A stretch of DNA of 64,000 nt from Rhynchosporium graminicola (taxonomy: Eukaryota; Ascomycota; Leotiomycetes; Helotiales; Ploettnerulaceae): contig FJUW01000004.1 of NCBI GenBank assembly GCA_900074885.1, forward strand, positions 806,001 through 870,000, read 5' to 3'. Positions 23,540 to 34,940 of this stretch are shown here, in pieces; within the stretch, counting starts at the first letter, position 1; every line of letters starts with the position of its first letter. The notes beneath the pieces were generated by a model. It made no database searches. It saw only the letters and a list, made by a program, of their open reading frames with translations, and was not told where the DNA came from. Position numbers and translations under genes: made by a program.

Positions 23540-26500
23540 GATGGCCTGAGCAGCTCCAGCAAAACACCCTGAGATCAGGTAGTAGATAGGGGTCGAGAAG
23601 GATTGAGTGATTATGAGAAGATTCAGTTCTGGCGCGGGTATTGCCTACGTTAAATAATTTGCTCAATATTTACTCTGGTACTTTCGCTTCCACTTGGTCG
23701 CTGTATTACCCGTAGCAAAGCCTTTCTGGAAGATAAAGTATCTCTGGGGGGTGAAACCTCACTATCAGTGCTACGAGACAGCTTTACTTAGTAGCAGTGA
23801 CGATCCTCGGAAGCTATATACGAGGTGGCGCAAATTCCATTTTCTACGTATCACGTATCGTTCTGCTTTCCTTGTGAAGAGATCAGGAGAAAGCTCTGTT
23901 ACAGACAAGGTGAGTGGGAAAATCTTTCAGTCACAATGTCCACACTACTCATGAATATGTCGCTGGTAATTGTGTTAAGAAAAAAGAGCGCTTCTATACT
24001 CTGGATCTCGAGCTCCTTGTAAAGGTGATGAAGTACAGCACATGAGTGTCTAAGCATGTATTCGCGAAGATTGTAGAGATAACGGAAAGATCTAGGTAGC
24101 ACGGCGCCGATCTGGAGCAACCAACGAATTCAGCCCGAGAAGTCAACAAAGCAATGTGACGGGTAATTGGCCAATCAAGAAGGTCTGCAGACCTGTGACC
24201 CTCTTGACTGGTATGGGATTCCAAATCATAGTCTCAGTCTAAACTGGGGCCCTGCCCACAGATACTGGCTCGTAAGACTTGATTCACAGAACGAGCTGGG
24301 TGACAGGCAGCATTGAGAAGGCTTCAACCGCTTTCTCTTTCCGTTGATTAGCGCCTTTCTCTGGCAGATAGTGTTGCCGCATAAGAAAAGACTGAAAATC
24401 TTTACCAGATTTGATATCACGGCGCTACTCTAAGTTATACCACACTGGTGCCTGTCAACCAGATCTACAAGAAGAACGACCTCGCCGAGTGCAATACCTA
24501 TTTGCAATGGGACAATAGCATCACCTGCCTGCAGATGGTACCTAAGGATGGTGATCAACTAAGCTATGGGCTATACGAAGAATGCATGTTCGTTTACGTA
24601 TCTGTGTAGCTGGACATGGTCAAGCCAACATGCAAGACAGGGCAGCTCCCACATCCGTTAAGACTCAAAAGACTCTATCTGAACAACAGTGGCTAGGTAA
24701 AACCTAGTCAGAAGCTCGGAACTCATGTCAATCCTTATGATCTGCAGTCATGATGTGCCGCATGGTTCCTATGAACTTTGACTTGCTACAGAAAATGCAA
24801 CAGGAGAACCCGAAGCGTTCCCTGCACTGTGCAGGCCATGTTGACACCGCAGTGACACAAACATACCATAGCACTAATCGGCAACATCTTGCCTTTTCAA
24901 AGAGGTGCCATTTCAATTTGAGCCAAGCCCCTTTGCCCATTCGTGCTCAATGTGCCATGCAAGGCTTGCCGCTAAAAGTCGCAAGCGAACTGCCATGTGA
25001 GAGAAAAACAACGCAAGTGGGGTAATTTCATTTGTCCCCTTGAAAGGGTGGTAAAATAAGCTAGATTTGAATATTCTTAATAACTTATCTTTAAAATAAA
25101 TCAAGTTCAGTAAGCCTGGTTCAGTGAGGGGAAGAGAATACTATCTTCAAAAACAATAAGCTGAGAGAGGCCAGGCCAGTTCGTCGTCGGTGACTTCCAC
25201 ATTCAAAACCCAAAGTAGACCCATCTTCTGATTATCACGTTGTTAAAATCAACAAAAAGTAAAATTATATCGAAGAATTACGATTGCTAAAGTCCCATAA
25301 TATTAAGTGACATTTATGTCGAGAGGCGACATTCAAGTGTTCGTGCCAGTGCTCTGTTCGCCGGAGGCGAATTTGCCAAGCCTCTCTAAATTGATATCAT
25401 TTTTACAAGATGAAGCTGTACTACGCCTCGGCTCAGTGCCTTAGAAAGCACGACGTGTCAGTTCTGATAAGGCGATCGGGGTCTCTTCTAGCACGATCAA
25501 TGATGCCGAATGCGTCGTGGGACGTAGCACAACATTTGTAGTGTAACTTTTCCTCTGGAAGCCTGCATACCATATTTTTTTGAAGCAATATTCCTGAATA
25601 TCTTCTTCAGGTCACCACCTGTACTGTATCATGCCTCATGCATGTGAAAGTAGCCCAATGGTTTCCCATCCTCGTGTCAACGGTAGTACGAGGGCGGTCA
25701 GCCATTGTAAGACACAGCTACTAGAATTTGGAATGGGTATAGCCATGCACTGTCAATTCTCGGACTTTCAGCGTTTTAAGGTGTGTTTGACTGGTTATAA
25801 ATACGGCTGAACTGCGATGAAAACTTTCGGAGACCTGAAGGCTCGGGTCATACACACCTCTCAGGAGCATATCATTCGTTTCTCCTCTACACTGGTTCCA
25901 TACCTAGTGTAACACGCCTCTCTTCAGCCTCGAATATAGCCTAGATCGACGGCAATGAGACATCTGCAGTCATGGAATACCAAGTAAAGTTAGCAACGCA
26001 GTTCTGAAGCGGCCACCCAACTCTTTTCAACATGACAGAAGTCGTGGCTTGGTATCACCCACGCATGGTACAATCATCGATTATTGAAAATCAAGCTGCG
26101 AAATATGATAGGGTCTATATTTCTTCACACCGCTTGTTTCTCTCTCGTGCTGCTGCGTAGATTTTGTGGCTTGCTCACGAATTGGAGCTAGCCGCTATGA
26201 AACGGTATTTCCGGTGAAGGAGCTCATCGTTCCAAGACAGCCTCTTAGGTAACAGAGTCAAACACTTAAATGACTTTGAAGTTCTCCTCAGGTGAAATTC
26301 CTGTGACAATTTCGTGACTTCAACCATAGTCGCGGCCCTGAAAGTATACCGCACCATTTCTCGCTTCGCCAAAGACCAATCTACCTTGTGTTGAATGCAT
26401 TGGAAGTTCATCTATTGGAAGTACTTATGTCTAGACATCAGCTTATTGCTTCACGATAGCCAATCGCTAGCAAGAAGACTTAGATGACTTCAAAACCATT

Positions 26501-26810
26501 GCATATGGGGCGCCGAGCATTTGAAATCACTGGATATTAGCCCCTATCCGCTTACACGAAATGCTGTGATCTTGTGTATGCTGCAAGCTTAATTGTTCGG
26601 CATCAGGAGTGATAGGACACTCCAATTGTAAGTGTATGTATGAGGCCATCTTGATCAGGCGATGTTCGCGGAAATAAATGTCTGAAATGTAGGAAGGAAT
26701 TATATATCCAAGTGCCCCTCATTGAATATGAATCATTCTAAATATCACTCAGCATATATACATCAGTAAATTCTGCTCAAGCTCAGAAAACTTTGTCGCC
26801 CTCCATCATC
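23540..26810. other. 3.3-kb intergenic region
   Basis: No complete gene seen. A short Cys-containing open frame without start codon at about 24418-24609 reads like a single exon (see findings). The last 200 bp are the SnoaL-like gene promoter, with TATATA at about 26753-26758. Confidence 0.4.
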
Positions 26811-27567
26811 ATGTCGAACAACGCTGGTCGCCACGAAAAGCATCATGGTCATGGACAGGAGGACCCAATCCTCCAAGAAAAGATCCCAACCTTCGATGAC
26901 AGCCGTATCAGGCACTTCAAAGACAAGAAGACTCTAGCTGCTGTGAAAACTTACTTCAAGGCTTTCACGACTGGAAAGTTCGATGAGATTAGAGACATGG
27001 AGTCAGAGGACTACACCATGACTGACGTCCGTAAGTAGCCTCCCCGTTTCCACTGTGAAGTCGCTTACCAATGTTTGCTCATAGCGATTGGTGCGATCCG
27101 ACACCCTAAGGGCATGTGGTACGGTGAGAATAAAGGCTTTACCGGGCTTCTCGATGACCTGAGAGTCGACGCTATCTCCCTCTATGGCAGCTGCAAGCCA
27201 GGAGAATTTGTCATACTGGAGCATGTGGTATGGTTCACCTTGAAGATCGACCCGCCGAAAGAGGCTCAGATCCACGTTGGGAAAGATCTCAAGAAGGGTG
27301 ACAAGGCGGGCATGGTCAATATTGCCGTCTTGTGGTGGGACGAAGAGGGAAAGATCTGCAAGGAGCTTGAGGTAGGTGAAGAGTTCCTGCTAAATAACCA
27401 ACGGCATTTTCAATTGTGCATTGGACTTCAGACATGAGACCTTCGAGTTCAAGGGTACATGCTAACCTGAAAATCAGTACGGCAGAATGACCTGGCCGGG
27501 CTTTGACGTGAAGGATTTTGATGTCAAGCCTTCGGATGCGAAGCATGCCGAAGGGAGTGAGAATTAG
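26811..27567 (+). CDS. SnoaL-like (NTF2-fold) protein
   Basis: Three exons, 26811-27030, 27085-27371 and 27478-27567, give 597 nt and 198 residues. After a His-rich N-terminus (HEKHHGHGQ), the segment KTLAAVKTYFKAFTTGKFDEIRDMESEDYTMTDV is the typical opening of SnoaL-like/NTF2-fold proteins. Later strands include FVILEHVVWFTLKI and AGMVNIAVLWWDEEGKICK, ending with YGRMTWPGFDVKDFDVK. The superfamily includes polyketide cyclases, isomerases, dehydratases and many non-enzymatic proteins; no catalytic pair can be named here. No signal peptide. Confidence 0.72.
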
Positions 27568-28837
27568 GAAGACGAAAGAGCTGTAGACTCTTGGTCATGT
27601 AACCTTTGGGCTTCATTTCATGTACCCTGGATGTGCACAGTCACCGACTTGATTCTTCACCATCTCTTCATAGGATGTCCTTCATCGGCCCATTCAATCA
27701 AAAAGAATGTTCCAGTAAATCCTCTCTGAATCAACTTATTGCGGTGAATCTTCAATTTCTCAAATAGAACTCGTGCCCTCTCCTATTTTACCATTCGCTG
27801 CGCCTGGTGTCATCGATAAGATTATCGATCCCAATTGTTCAAGTATACTCTCACGCACCATATTCGGTGCAAATGACTTTTCGTTATGTTCTGTTGTCCC
27901 ACTGTGCACTCAATCTCTCGGAGCTTCTGTTTACATGCATTAGTTTGATGAGGCGTAGACAATCTCGGGGCGGACGAGGTCGCCGTCAGAACAGGATCCG
28001 AGACTCACTACTCACACCAAGACAGTTATGTATCGTCACAATTGTACTCTTCTGTGCTTGTGGGTAATGCGATTGTTATATTACATGAAGAATTTGATTT
28101 CTACTCCACGGCAGTCAAGCATATTTCAGGCTTAATTCGAAAGTTCAAACAAAGCAGTTGAGGAATCTACGTTGACGCATTTGTATAACACCCCCTGACC
28201 CATTGCTTTTCCTACATACCATGTGCCTCATCTAAACAGCTAAATGCGTATCGGCGTAGTGATGCTCGCAGCCCATAAGGTTAAGCGAGGATTACATCGT
28301 TCACGAAAAAGTTCTCCGGAGTATCGCTGGAGGTTTATCGAGATGTGGAGGGTGCACGAAGGTTCCTCTTGAGAACTGATGTGTAAGAGTTCGGGTGTAT
28401 CGCACAAATTAATCCAAACATATTGCATCATTTGCCAGTTTGGCTGGCTAGCCCCACAAGATTTCATACCTACTGACTCAACGCTCAATGGATGATAGTC
28501 CATGATATATGGTTTATTCTGACAAGGACACAAAGTTGTAATTTAAATTCAGTCGAGCGAGTGCTTGCAACATTGCGGTAGAGTTGTGCTCGATTCCTTT
28601 TCCTTCGCTTAAGCGAGAGTAAATATCAACATCAAAAGTGGGCCCGGCTCTCGCCGCAGGTAGGCATATCAGGGATCAGAAATGTCTTATCATGTACTTT
28701 TAAAAACGAAGAAGATCTATAGATACTCATGCGTGTATTCGTCCTTGTGTACTGTGCTGTCTACATTCCACCCTACTTTCCCACCACTTTTCTCTCCCCG
28801 TCTCTTCCCTTTCCCTCCACATCCTTCTCAATCCACT
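27568..28837. other. intergenic, nothing seen
   Basis: About 1.3 kb between the SnoaL-like gene and the 3' end of the Ser/Thr-rich gene. Only short, non-conserved open frames. Confidence 0.5.
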
Positions 28838-30457
28838 CTACCCATTAATGACTACCGTAGCAGTCTGCGTAAACCTCACACTTGTCGTCCCCTTACCCGT
28901 TTGCGTTTGCGTCCCGGTCTCGGTAGCTGTCTGTGTCACGGTCATCGTCTCTGTCTGCAGTCCACACTTCGCCGGATCCTGAACAATAGGTTGCGTAGAT
29001 TGGATCGTCGGGCATTGGGTCAGAACGTTACCTTCGAGGTCCAGAGGTGTGAAGGAGATTGTTCCGCCGGATGTGTAGGATTGTACGGGAATTGTGATGT
29101 CAGGGTCGAGCTGAAGACAGGTGCGGATGTTGCTGGTGGTGTCAATTGGAGATGTGGAGATGGGAAGGGGAAAGATACGGAGAAGATGGAGAGAGGAAGG
29201 GAAGATGGGAGGGAACATACATGTCGTCAATTTCACAGAAGAGTGTGCCAGCCGGAATAGTGTAATTCGCGGAAGCTTGTAACGTAGCATATGATCCAGG
29301 CGGTCTGATTTTCGTCAGCATCATTTTACTCCAGCACTTCGCTACCCCATTATCCCTATTGTCACAACCTCGAATATTCAGAACACTTACTTTGGAACCT
29401 CATCACACCAAAACTTCTGCTGCACATTGATATACGAGAACCCATCTGTGACGATCTTTACTAATCCATCATCATCACAGTCTAGAGTGAACCGCCCATT
29501 GGAGGAAGAAGAATGCGCGAATGTGTTTGGACATGTGAAGACTGCTGAGCCGTAGGATATGGTTAGGGCGACGTCACCGCCGGGTCCGTCGTAGGAGATG
29601 AAATTGTTGATTGTGTAGGATGTAGGGATGGGACAGGTGGCGCTGTATGGGTTGGTTGAGGATGGGGGCTTGGTTGCTAAAGAAGTATTAGTCTATGTTT
29701 TGGGTAGTCTTATGGGGAGGAATATGAGTGAGACTATGCGAAGGAACTCACTCATTGTGGCAGCTGAAGGGCTAGTTTTGGTCAAAGAGGGAGTTGTCTT
29801 GGAGGTCGTGGGAGTCTGAGTGATCAGCGGATTTGTGCTCTTACTCGTCAAAGTAGTTTTTGAAGTCGAAACTGTGGTTTTGGACGTTGTGAGGGGCGGT
29901 GCTGGTGTAGTACTGCGTGTTGATTTCGTCGATGAACTGCTAACCTTGGTCGTAGGGGTTGGCGTTATTGACCTTGAGCTTGTCGTCGGGCTGATAGTTG
30001 GTAGCGCTGGAGGTGTTGTGCTGCGAGAAGATTTAGTCGAGCTGCTCGATTTCTGGGTACTTGGAGGCAACCTTGAAGAACTTGTAGTCTTGATTGTTGA
30101 GCTTGTCGTAGGCGGAAGTAATGTGGTCGCGCTCATGATTTTGCTACTACTAGATGTCGTCTTGACACCTGAGGTTGTGGTTTTCCTGGTCGAGGTTGGA
30201 GAGGGAGGATCAACTGTTTCAGGAGGTACATTCAAAGTTCTCGTGAGCTCAGTACCAATTGTGAAGCCTGGAGGCAGTGTGAGCCCCGGCGGAAGTGTGA
30301 ATCCTGTTGGGAGCGTGAACGGGTCTCCCAAAGTCAAACCTCCTCCCGTGATGACAGAGACCTTGGCGGTGGTTCGGTTCGGGATCAAAATCTGTGGTAG
30401 ACAGTCTGCTACGGAGGTCAGTAGTACTGCTGCAGCTAGGCAGCGCTGTATCTTCAT
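28838..30457 (-). CDS. secreted Ser/Thr-rich (mucin-like) protein, unknown function
   Basis: The model starts at the Met of MKIQRCLAAAVLLTSVADC, a signal peptide. A mature region follows with repeated GFTLPPGLTLPPG-type units, then about 150 residues of Ser/Thr/Pro-rich sequence (SSSTKS, STTPA, TTSKTT variants) suited to dense O-glycosylation. Later exons encode a Cys-containing globular region (TNPYSATCPIPTSYTINNF, then FTLDCDDDGLVKIV, KFWCDEVP) and a Thr-rich tail ending TQTATVVING. No GPI signal is visible. Exon junctions include ATG A|CA ACC and GAC AT|C AAC. Probably a cell-wall-associated or secreted protein. No enzyme motif recognised. The upstream in-frame Met at 30553 is less likely because it would bury the signal peptide. 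Confidence 0.68.
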
Positions 30458-31356
30458 TTTCGCTCTTCGATTAGTTGCTTTCCGAGATAGTCGAGAAGAT
30501 TCTTTGACGATGTAGAGTGACCATGACGGAAAGCTGTATATACTCCTTTCCAACCCCGTACCGGAAGCTCATGCCCGAGTGCAAGGAGAGAACCTGTAAG
30601 TCCCAAGAGTACGATATTGCGGAGCTTCCACATCGTACAGAACGCCATGTAGCTGTCCATTCGAGCACATCAGCCTATCTTCGCAAATTGGGCCAGAGCA
30701 ATCTGAGTTTCCCCCCTTGACCAACCCGCATCACTCGACGTCATTTGATATATGAATCCTGATTTTCCCAAAATTCATTCTCAATCTAATTTCCGTACCG
30801 ACGGGTATATTTATAAATAAATCTTTCATGCTAGGACTTGCTCCATCCAGGAGGCAATTCCTCCGCAATATTCGCTTAAATCTGGGATAAATCGGAGGCC
30901 TGTAAACAACGCCTGCCAAGGGAAAAGTAGATGAATTTGCCACCTTGTAGATTTTTCGTCCAAATTGAATGCGGAGATATGGTGCGCACCTCACCGTCCG
31001 AGGAAAGATTGAGGTTCGATCTTGGTCAGGGCGGCTGACATCCCCTCATTAGGCAAGCCTGGAGGTGCAGAATGAAGTTTCTATCAAGGGATAGCCGAAG
31101 ACGACACTGGGGAAACTCGAATAAGTAAGTTCGAAAGGTTTCTGTTTGAGATTCGCGGAGCTTCACATCTTCGCTCGCCAATGAGGAGTTCAAGGCGGTA
31201 GATCTCAATTAGTTGCAGAAGAATAGAACCAACGACCTGACTTCTCTTGACAAGATGCCATGAATTCTCAGAAGGAGTGGCTTCAACGACTCTTGTCAAT
31301 TCAGCTATTCATTTCTGCGTCAAGGGTCAGATCTAATTATCCTATATTACATGATG
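30458..31356. other. intergenic, nothing firm
   Basis: Promoter of the Ser/Thr-rich gene and 3' flank of PEX20. No other feature recognised. Confidence 0.5.
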
Positions 31357-32401
31357 TCAGGGTGCAACCTTCAAAGCATCCTGACTCATCCCCGAATCTA
31401 TGCCGGTTCCTACGACCTGATCACCATCAACCGTAGCCTCCTTGTCCCTGAACGCCCGCATCAACTCGAGAAATTGGCTGTTCCGGAACTTCGAGCTCTG
31501 CTCCTTCTGTACACTGTGTAATAGCTGGCCAGCTGTCTTGGACAGCGCATCTGGATCGTCTTGCTGCTCTCGAGCCTCGGGACTTTGGTCGAGAGGGTCA
31601 TGTATTGTATCGGCTCCTATGCGTTGTTGACCCAGTATATCAGAGGCGTCCGGCATAAGCCGTTCTGCGGACTCATCGATCAGGATGTCCTGGCCCATTT
31701 CCACACTTTGATCTTGCTCGAATCTAGACGCTTCCATCTCTGCTTCCTCCAATGCAGCTCTTTCCGCTTCCTCAAACGCTCGAGCGAATGCTTCGTCGGA
31801 AGCCTCCGCGGACTGCTGTGGTTGTTGTACCATGGACATATTTGCTTGTGGTTGCGCGTATCCTCCCATATACTGCGGCGTCATATTTATTCCACCCATA
31901 GACCGATGTTGAGGATTCATCTGATTAGGTACCTGTCCCATATTCGACGTTTGTCCTTGTTGCCGCGCAAATTCTTCATGCCACCCTGCGTCATTTTGTC
32001 TTTGTTGTAGTTGTGGATTGAGAGGTTGTTGCTGAAACTGAGGAGCATGAGATGAGATATGTAGTCGTTGAAAGTCCGAGGCCCAGCCCGAGGGCCCAGC
32101 TTGTTGGAATCTCTGGGGCGCATTCGACATGCCCTGGGGCTGGTAGCCATGATCGAGAGGTAGTCGTCCGGCTTGAAAAGATTCGAAGTCTCGATCTATT
32201 TGGCCACCGTTTAGACCGGGAGATGATCGAAAGCCCTAAAGATTCTGTAAGCTTGTGTGAACAAACAGAGGCGCGGAACAGTTCTACCTGGCTTGGAGAG
32301 TTTCTTGAGACCAAGCGATCTTGTTGTAATGTCCGATCCACCGTGCTATGCTTCTGAAAGTTCTGTAGCGCATTTGAAGGCCCGCACATAGAGTCCGCCA
32401 T
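31357..32401 (-). CDS. PEX20: peroxin-20, PTS2 co-receptor for Pex7
   Basis: Two exons, 32401-32288 and 32235-31357, encode 330 residues. The N-terminus MADSMCGPSNALQNFQKH carries the conserved Cys (position 6) used for receptor export from the peroxisomal membrane, followed by VDRTLQQDRL. Two WxxxF Pex14-binding motifs are visible (GWASDF and GWHEEF). The C-terminal block LLHSVQKEQSSKFRNSQF, then LELMRAFRDKE, is the Pex7-binding region. The middle is Gln/Met-rich and an acidic Glu/Ala helix follows. It escorts Pex7 with PTS2 cargo into peroxisomes. It shares a 513-bp divergent promoter with SEC13. Confidence 0.88.
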
Positions 32402-32914
32402 GTTTTCGAAAGGATTATAGAAGGTGTCAAGCGCTTGAAATGCGTTGAGAGAGCTTTGTAAAGTCAACCGTTAGAAGTTGATCAGCGTGGCAAGCCCGCA
32501 GGTATTTTGCGATTGAGCCGAGGCAGTTGGAACGACCCGGAGTTTATCCAAAACACTGCAGCTGCGTAGTAATAAAGAACGAGTAGACCTATTTGTTGAA
32601 TTACAATGGTCTGTAGAAATACAACTGGAAGTCGTAGCGGAGTGAAAGAAATACCTTGGTCAGAATGGAGTCTTTGAGTGAAGGTAAAGTCTGAAATGGA
32701 CTTGAAGACCCCGCCAGAAACGCGTGCACGAGCGGGAGCGGGAAGGAAGCTGGAAGTACACACCAAAAACAGGCTAAACTGCCACACCTCACCGCCTTAT
32801 CTGGCGACCTGGCAGCAACACTGAATGAGGCTTTGTTTATGATCAGGTATCCCAACTGATGAATCTGTCCAACTTCATTTTCTCTTGACCACAACTTATA
32901 AAACAAAGGTCAAG
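32402..32914. promoter_or_regulatory. bidirectional promoter PEX20/SEC13
   Basis: The only sequence between the divergent start codons of PEX20 (32401, minus) and SEC13 (32915, plus). No canonical TATA box was identified. AACTTATAAAACAAAG lies just 5' of the SEC13 start. Confidence 0.6.
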
Positions 32915-33967
32915 ATGGCACAAGTTATTTCCAACTCCGGTCACGATGACATGATAGTAAGTACCACTTCCACAAATAATTGAGCTCTTTAAGCTCCATC
33001 GCACCCAAGACCTCTCTCCATTTCAAAGAATACAAGCTAACTGTCCTCCCAGCACGACGCTGTTCTAGATTACTACGGCCGCCGCCTCGCAACCTGCTCC
33101 TCCGACAAGACCGTCAAGATCTTCGAAGTAGAAGGGGAGTCGCACCGTCTCACCGAAACTCTCAAAAGGTACATCCACTTTGTCTCCCCTCCCAAACCCG
33201 CCTACAACAGCTAATCAACTCCAAGTCACGAAGGCGCCGTCTGGTCAGTCGCCTGGGCGCACCCTAAATACGGCAACATCCTCGCCTCAGCGGGCTACGA
33301 TGGCAAAGTATTCATCTGGCGCGAGCAAGGCACGACATGGACGAAAGTATTCGATTTCGCACTACACACCGCGTCCGTCAACATCATCTCCTGGTCACCT
33401 CACGAATCCGGTTGTCTCCTCGCATGTGCCTCTTCCGACGGCATGGTTTCGGTCCTCGAATTCAAAGATAACTCCATGGACCACAAGATCTTCCACGCGC
33501 ACGGCGTAGGCGTGAATTCCGTGAGCTGGGCACCGAGCGCGAGTCCGGGATCGTTGGTTTCGAGCGCCGGGGGCCAAGGGGGCGTGAGGAGATTTGTGAC
33601 GGGCGGCAGTGATAATATGTTGAGGCTTTGGAGCTGGGATCCTGCAGTACAAAATTACACGCAGGAGCGAGAACCATTAGCCGGTCACACGGATTGGGTT
33701 CGTGACGTTGCGTGGTCGCCTACAGTCCTCCAGAAAAGCTACATCGCATCTGCCAGTCAGGATAAGACAGTTCGGATCTGGACGAGTGATCCTAGCCAGC
33801 CGGGGGTATGGAACAGCAAAGTCTTGAATTTCGACGTCGTGCTATGGAGAGTAAGCTGGAGTTTGAGCGGGAACGTGTTGGCTGTTAGTGCGGGGGACAA
33901 CAAAGTCAGTTTATGGAAGGAGAATCTGAGGGGGGAATGGGAATGTGTGAAGACTATCGAGGAGTAG
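32915..33967 (+). CDS. SEC13: Sec13, WD40 COPII/nuclear pore protein
   Basis: Three exons, 32915-32956, 33053-33168 and 33226-33967, encode 299 residues, the usual Sec13 size. The start [25 protein letters not shown] is near-diagnostic, although split by intron 1. WD repeats follow: [75 protein letters not shown], and [13 protein letters not shown]. Sec13 pairs with Sec31 in the COPII coat outer cage and with Nup145C in the Y-complex of the nuclear pore. The six-bladed open propeller is completed by the partner. Ends KTIEE. Confidence 0.95.
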
Positions 33968-34940
33968 AGATAGACTTGGTGAATCCGAGCGAGAGGGATA
34001 GAGCCGGTCATGGCGTTTCAGGGAACGAAAAGGCTTGTATGCTTAGTATTGAAATGACAACAGATTATGAAAGGTCTTGTGCAAGGCACTTAGACGCGTT
34101 GAAACGTTCTCCCTGTTGGTTGTGCCATTTATTTTAAATCTGTCCCGTCCCTATCATCTTCCGCATCATACGCCATCTATCCCGCTATGTGGTTTGCAAA
34201 TTAATTTCTTATCTACGTCAGCTTCTTTTCTTCGACATTCTCAGAGCCGCGATGGTACTTGTTCGGGTATCTTCCCATCGAGTTCAATTGTTAATCAAAA
34301 TCATAGTCACGTCACAACCATCATCACAAACCAAATGTGTGAAGGAAGTATAATTGTGGAGGTTTGCAAATCTACGGAAAGATCACCGTGCTACAACGCA
34401 CTATAATCTACCAACGACCTCTGCCTCCAACATCCTGCACATGTCTATCCATCCATCCCTCATGTGCCATAAAGTCTCATCCATCCCCAATTCGTAACCA
34501 TCATCCATCATATCATCGTAAATAGAAAAGAGCGTTGTGTGTCAGAGATGACAAGAAATGTAAAAGAATGTGTTGCATAAAATCGCGCATTGCGAGACAA
34601 GAAGAATGCCTGGTATATTTTTGAAAGCGCAGCGTGTTGCTTGGTGTGGTTTGTGCTGGTTGAACGAGCGGATATGCAAGTGCCAGATGTAAGATCGAAC
34701 GGCGATAGCTCCAAGTCCAATAAGAGGTTGTTTCGATAGTTAAAGGGACTTTGTATACAGGGGCGAGATTGTATGCAATGGTAAAGGTCCCATCAAACTT
34801 GTCATATTCTAGGAACATGCTTGCATGTGGTTGAAATGAACTGCAATTGGTATCAAGAGGATGTATCGAGTGTCTGAGAGGAGCAGTGCTGTAATGTTGT
34901 CGCTCCCTCTGGTCAAGTTGGTACCCAGGCGACCTACCTA
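33968..34940. other. convergent intergenic spacer
   Basis: 3' flanks of SEC13 and the F-box gene. No coding signal. Confidence 0.5.

Noticed and set aside
29820..30515. 231-codon Val/Leu-rich plus-strand frame
   Set aside because: Antisense shadow of the Thr/Ser/Pro repeat region. The hydrophobic composition is the complement of ACN/TCN codons.
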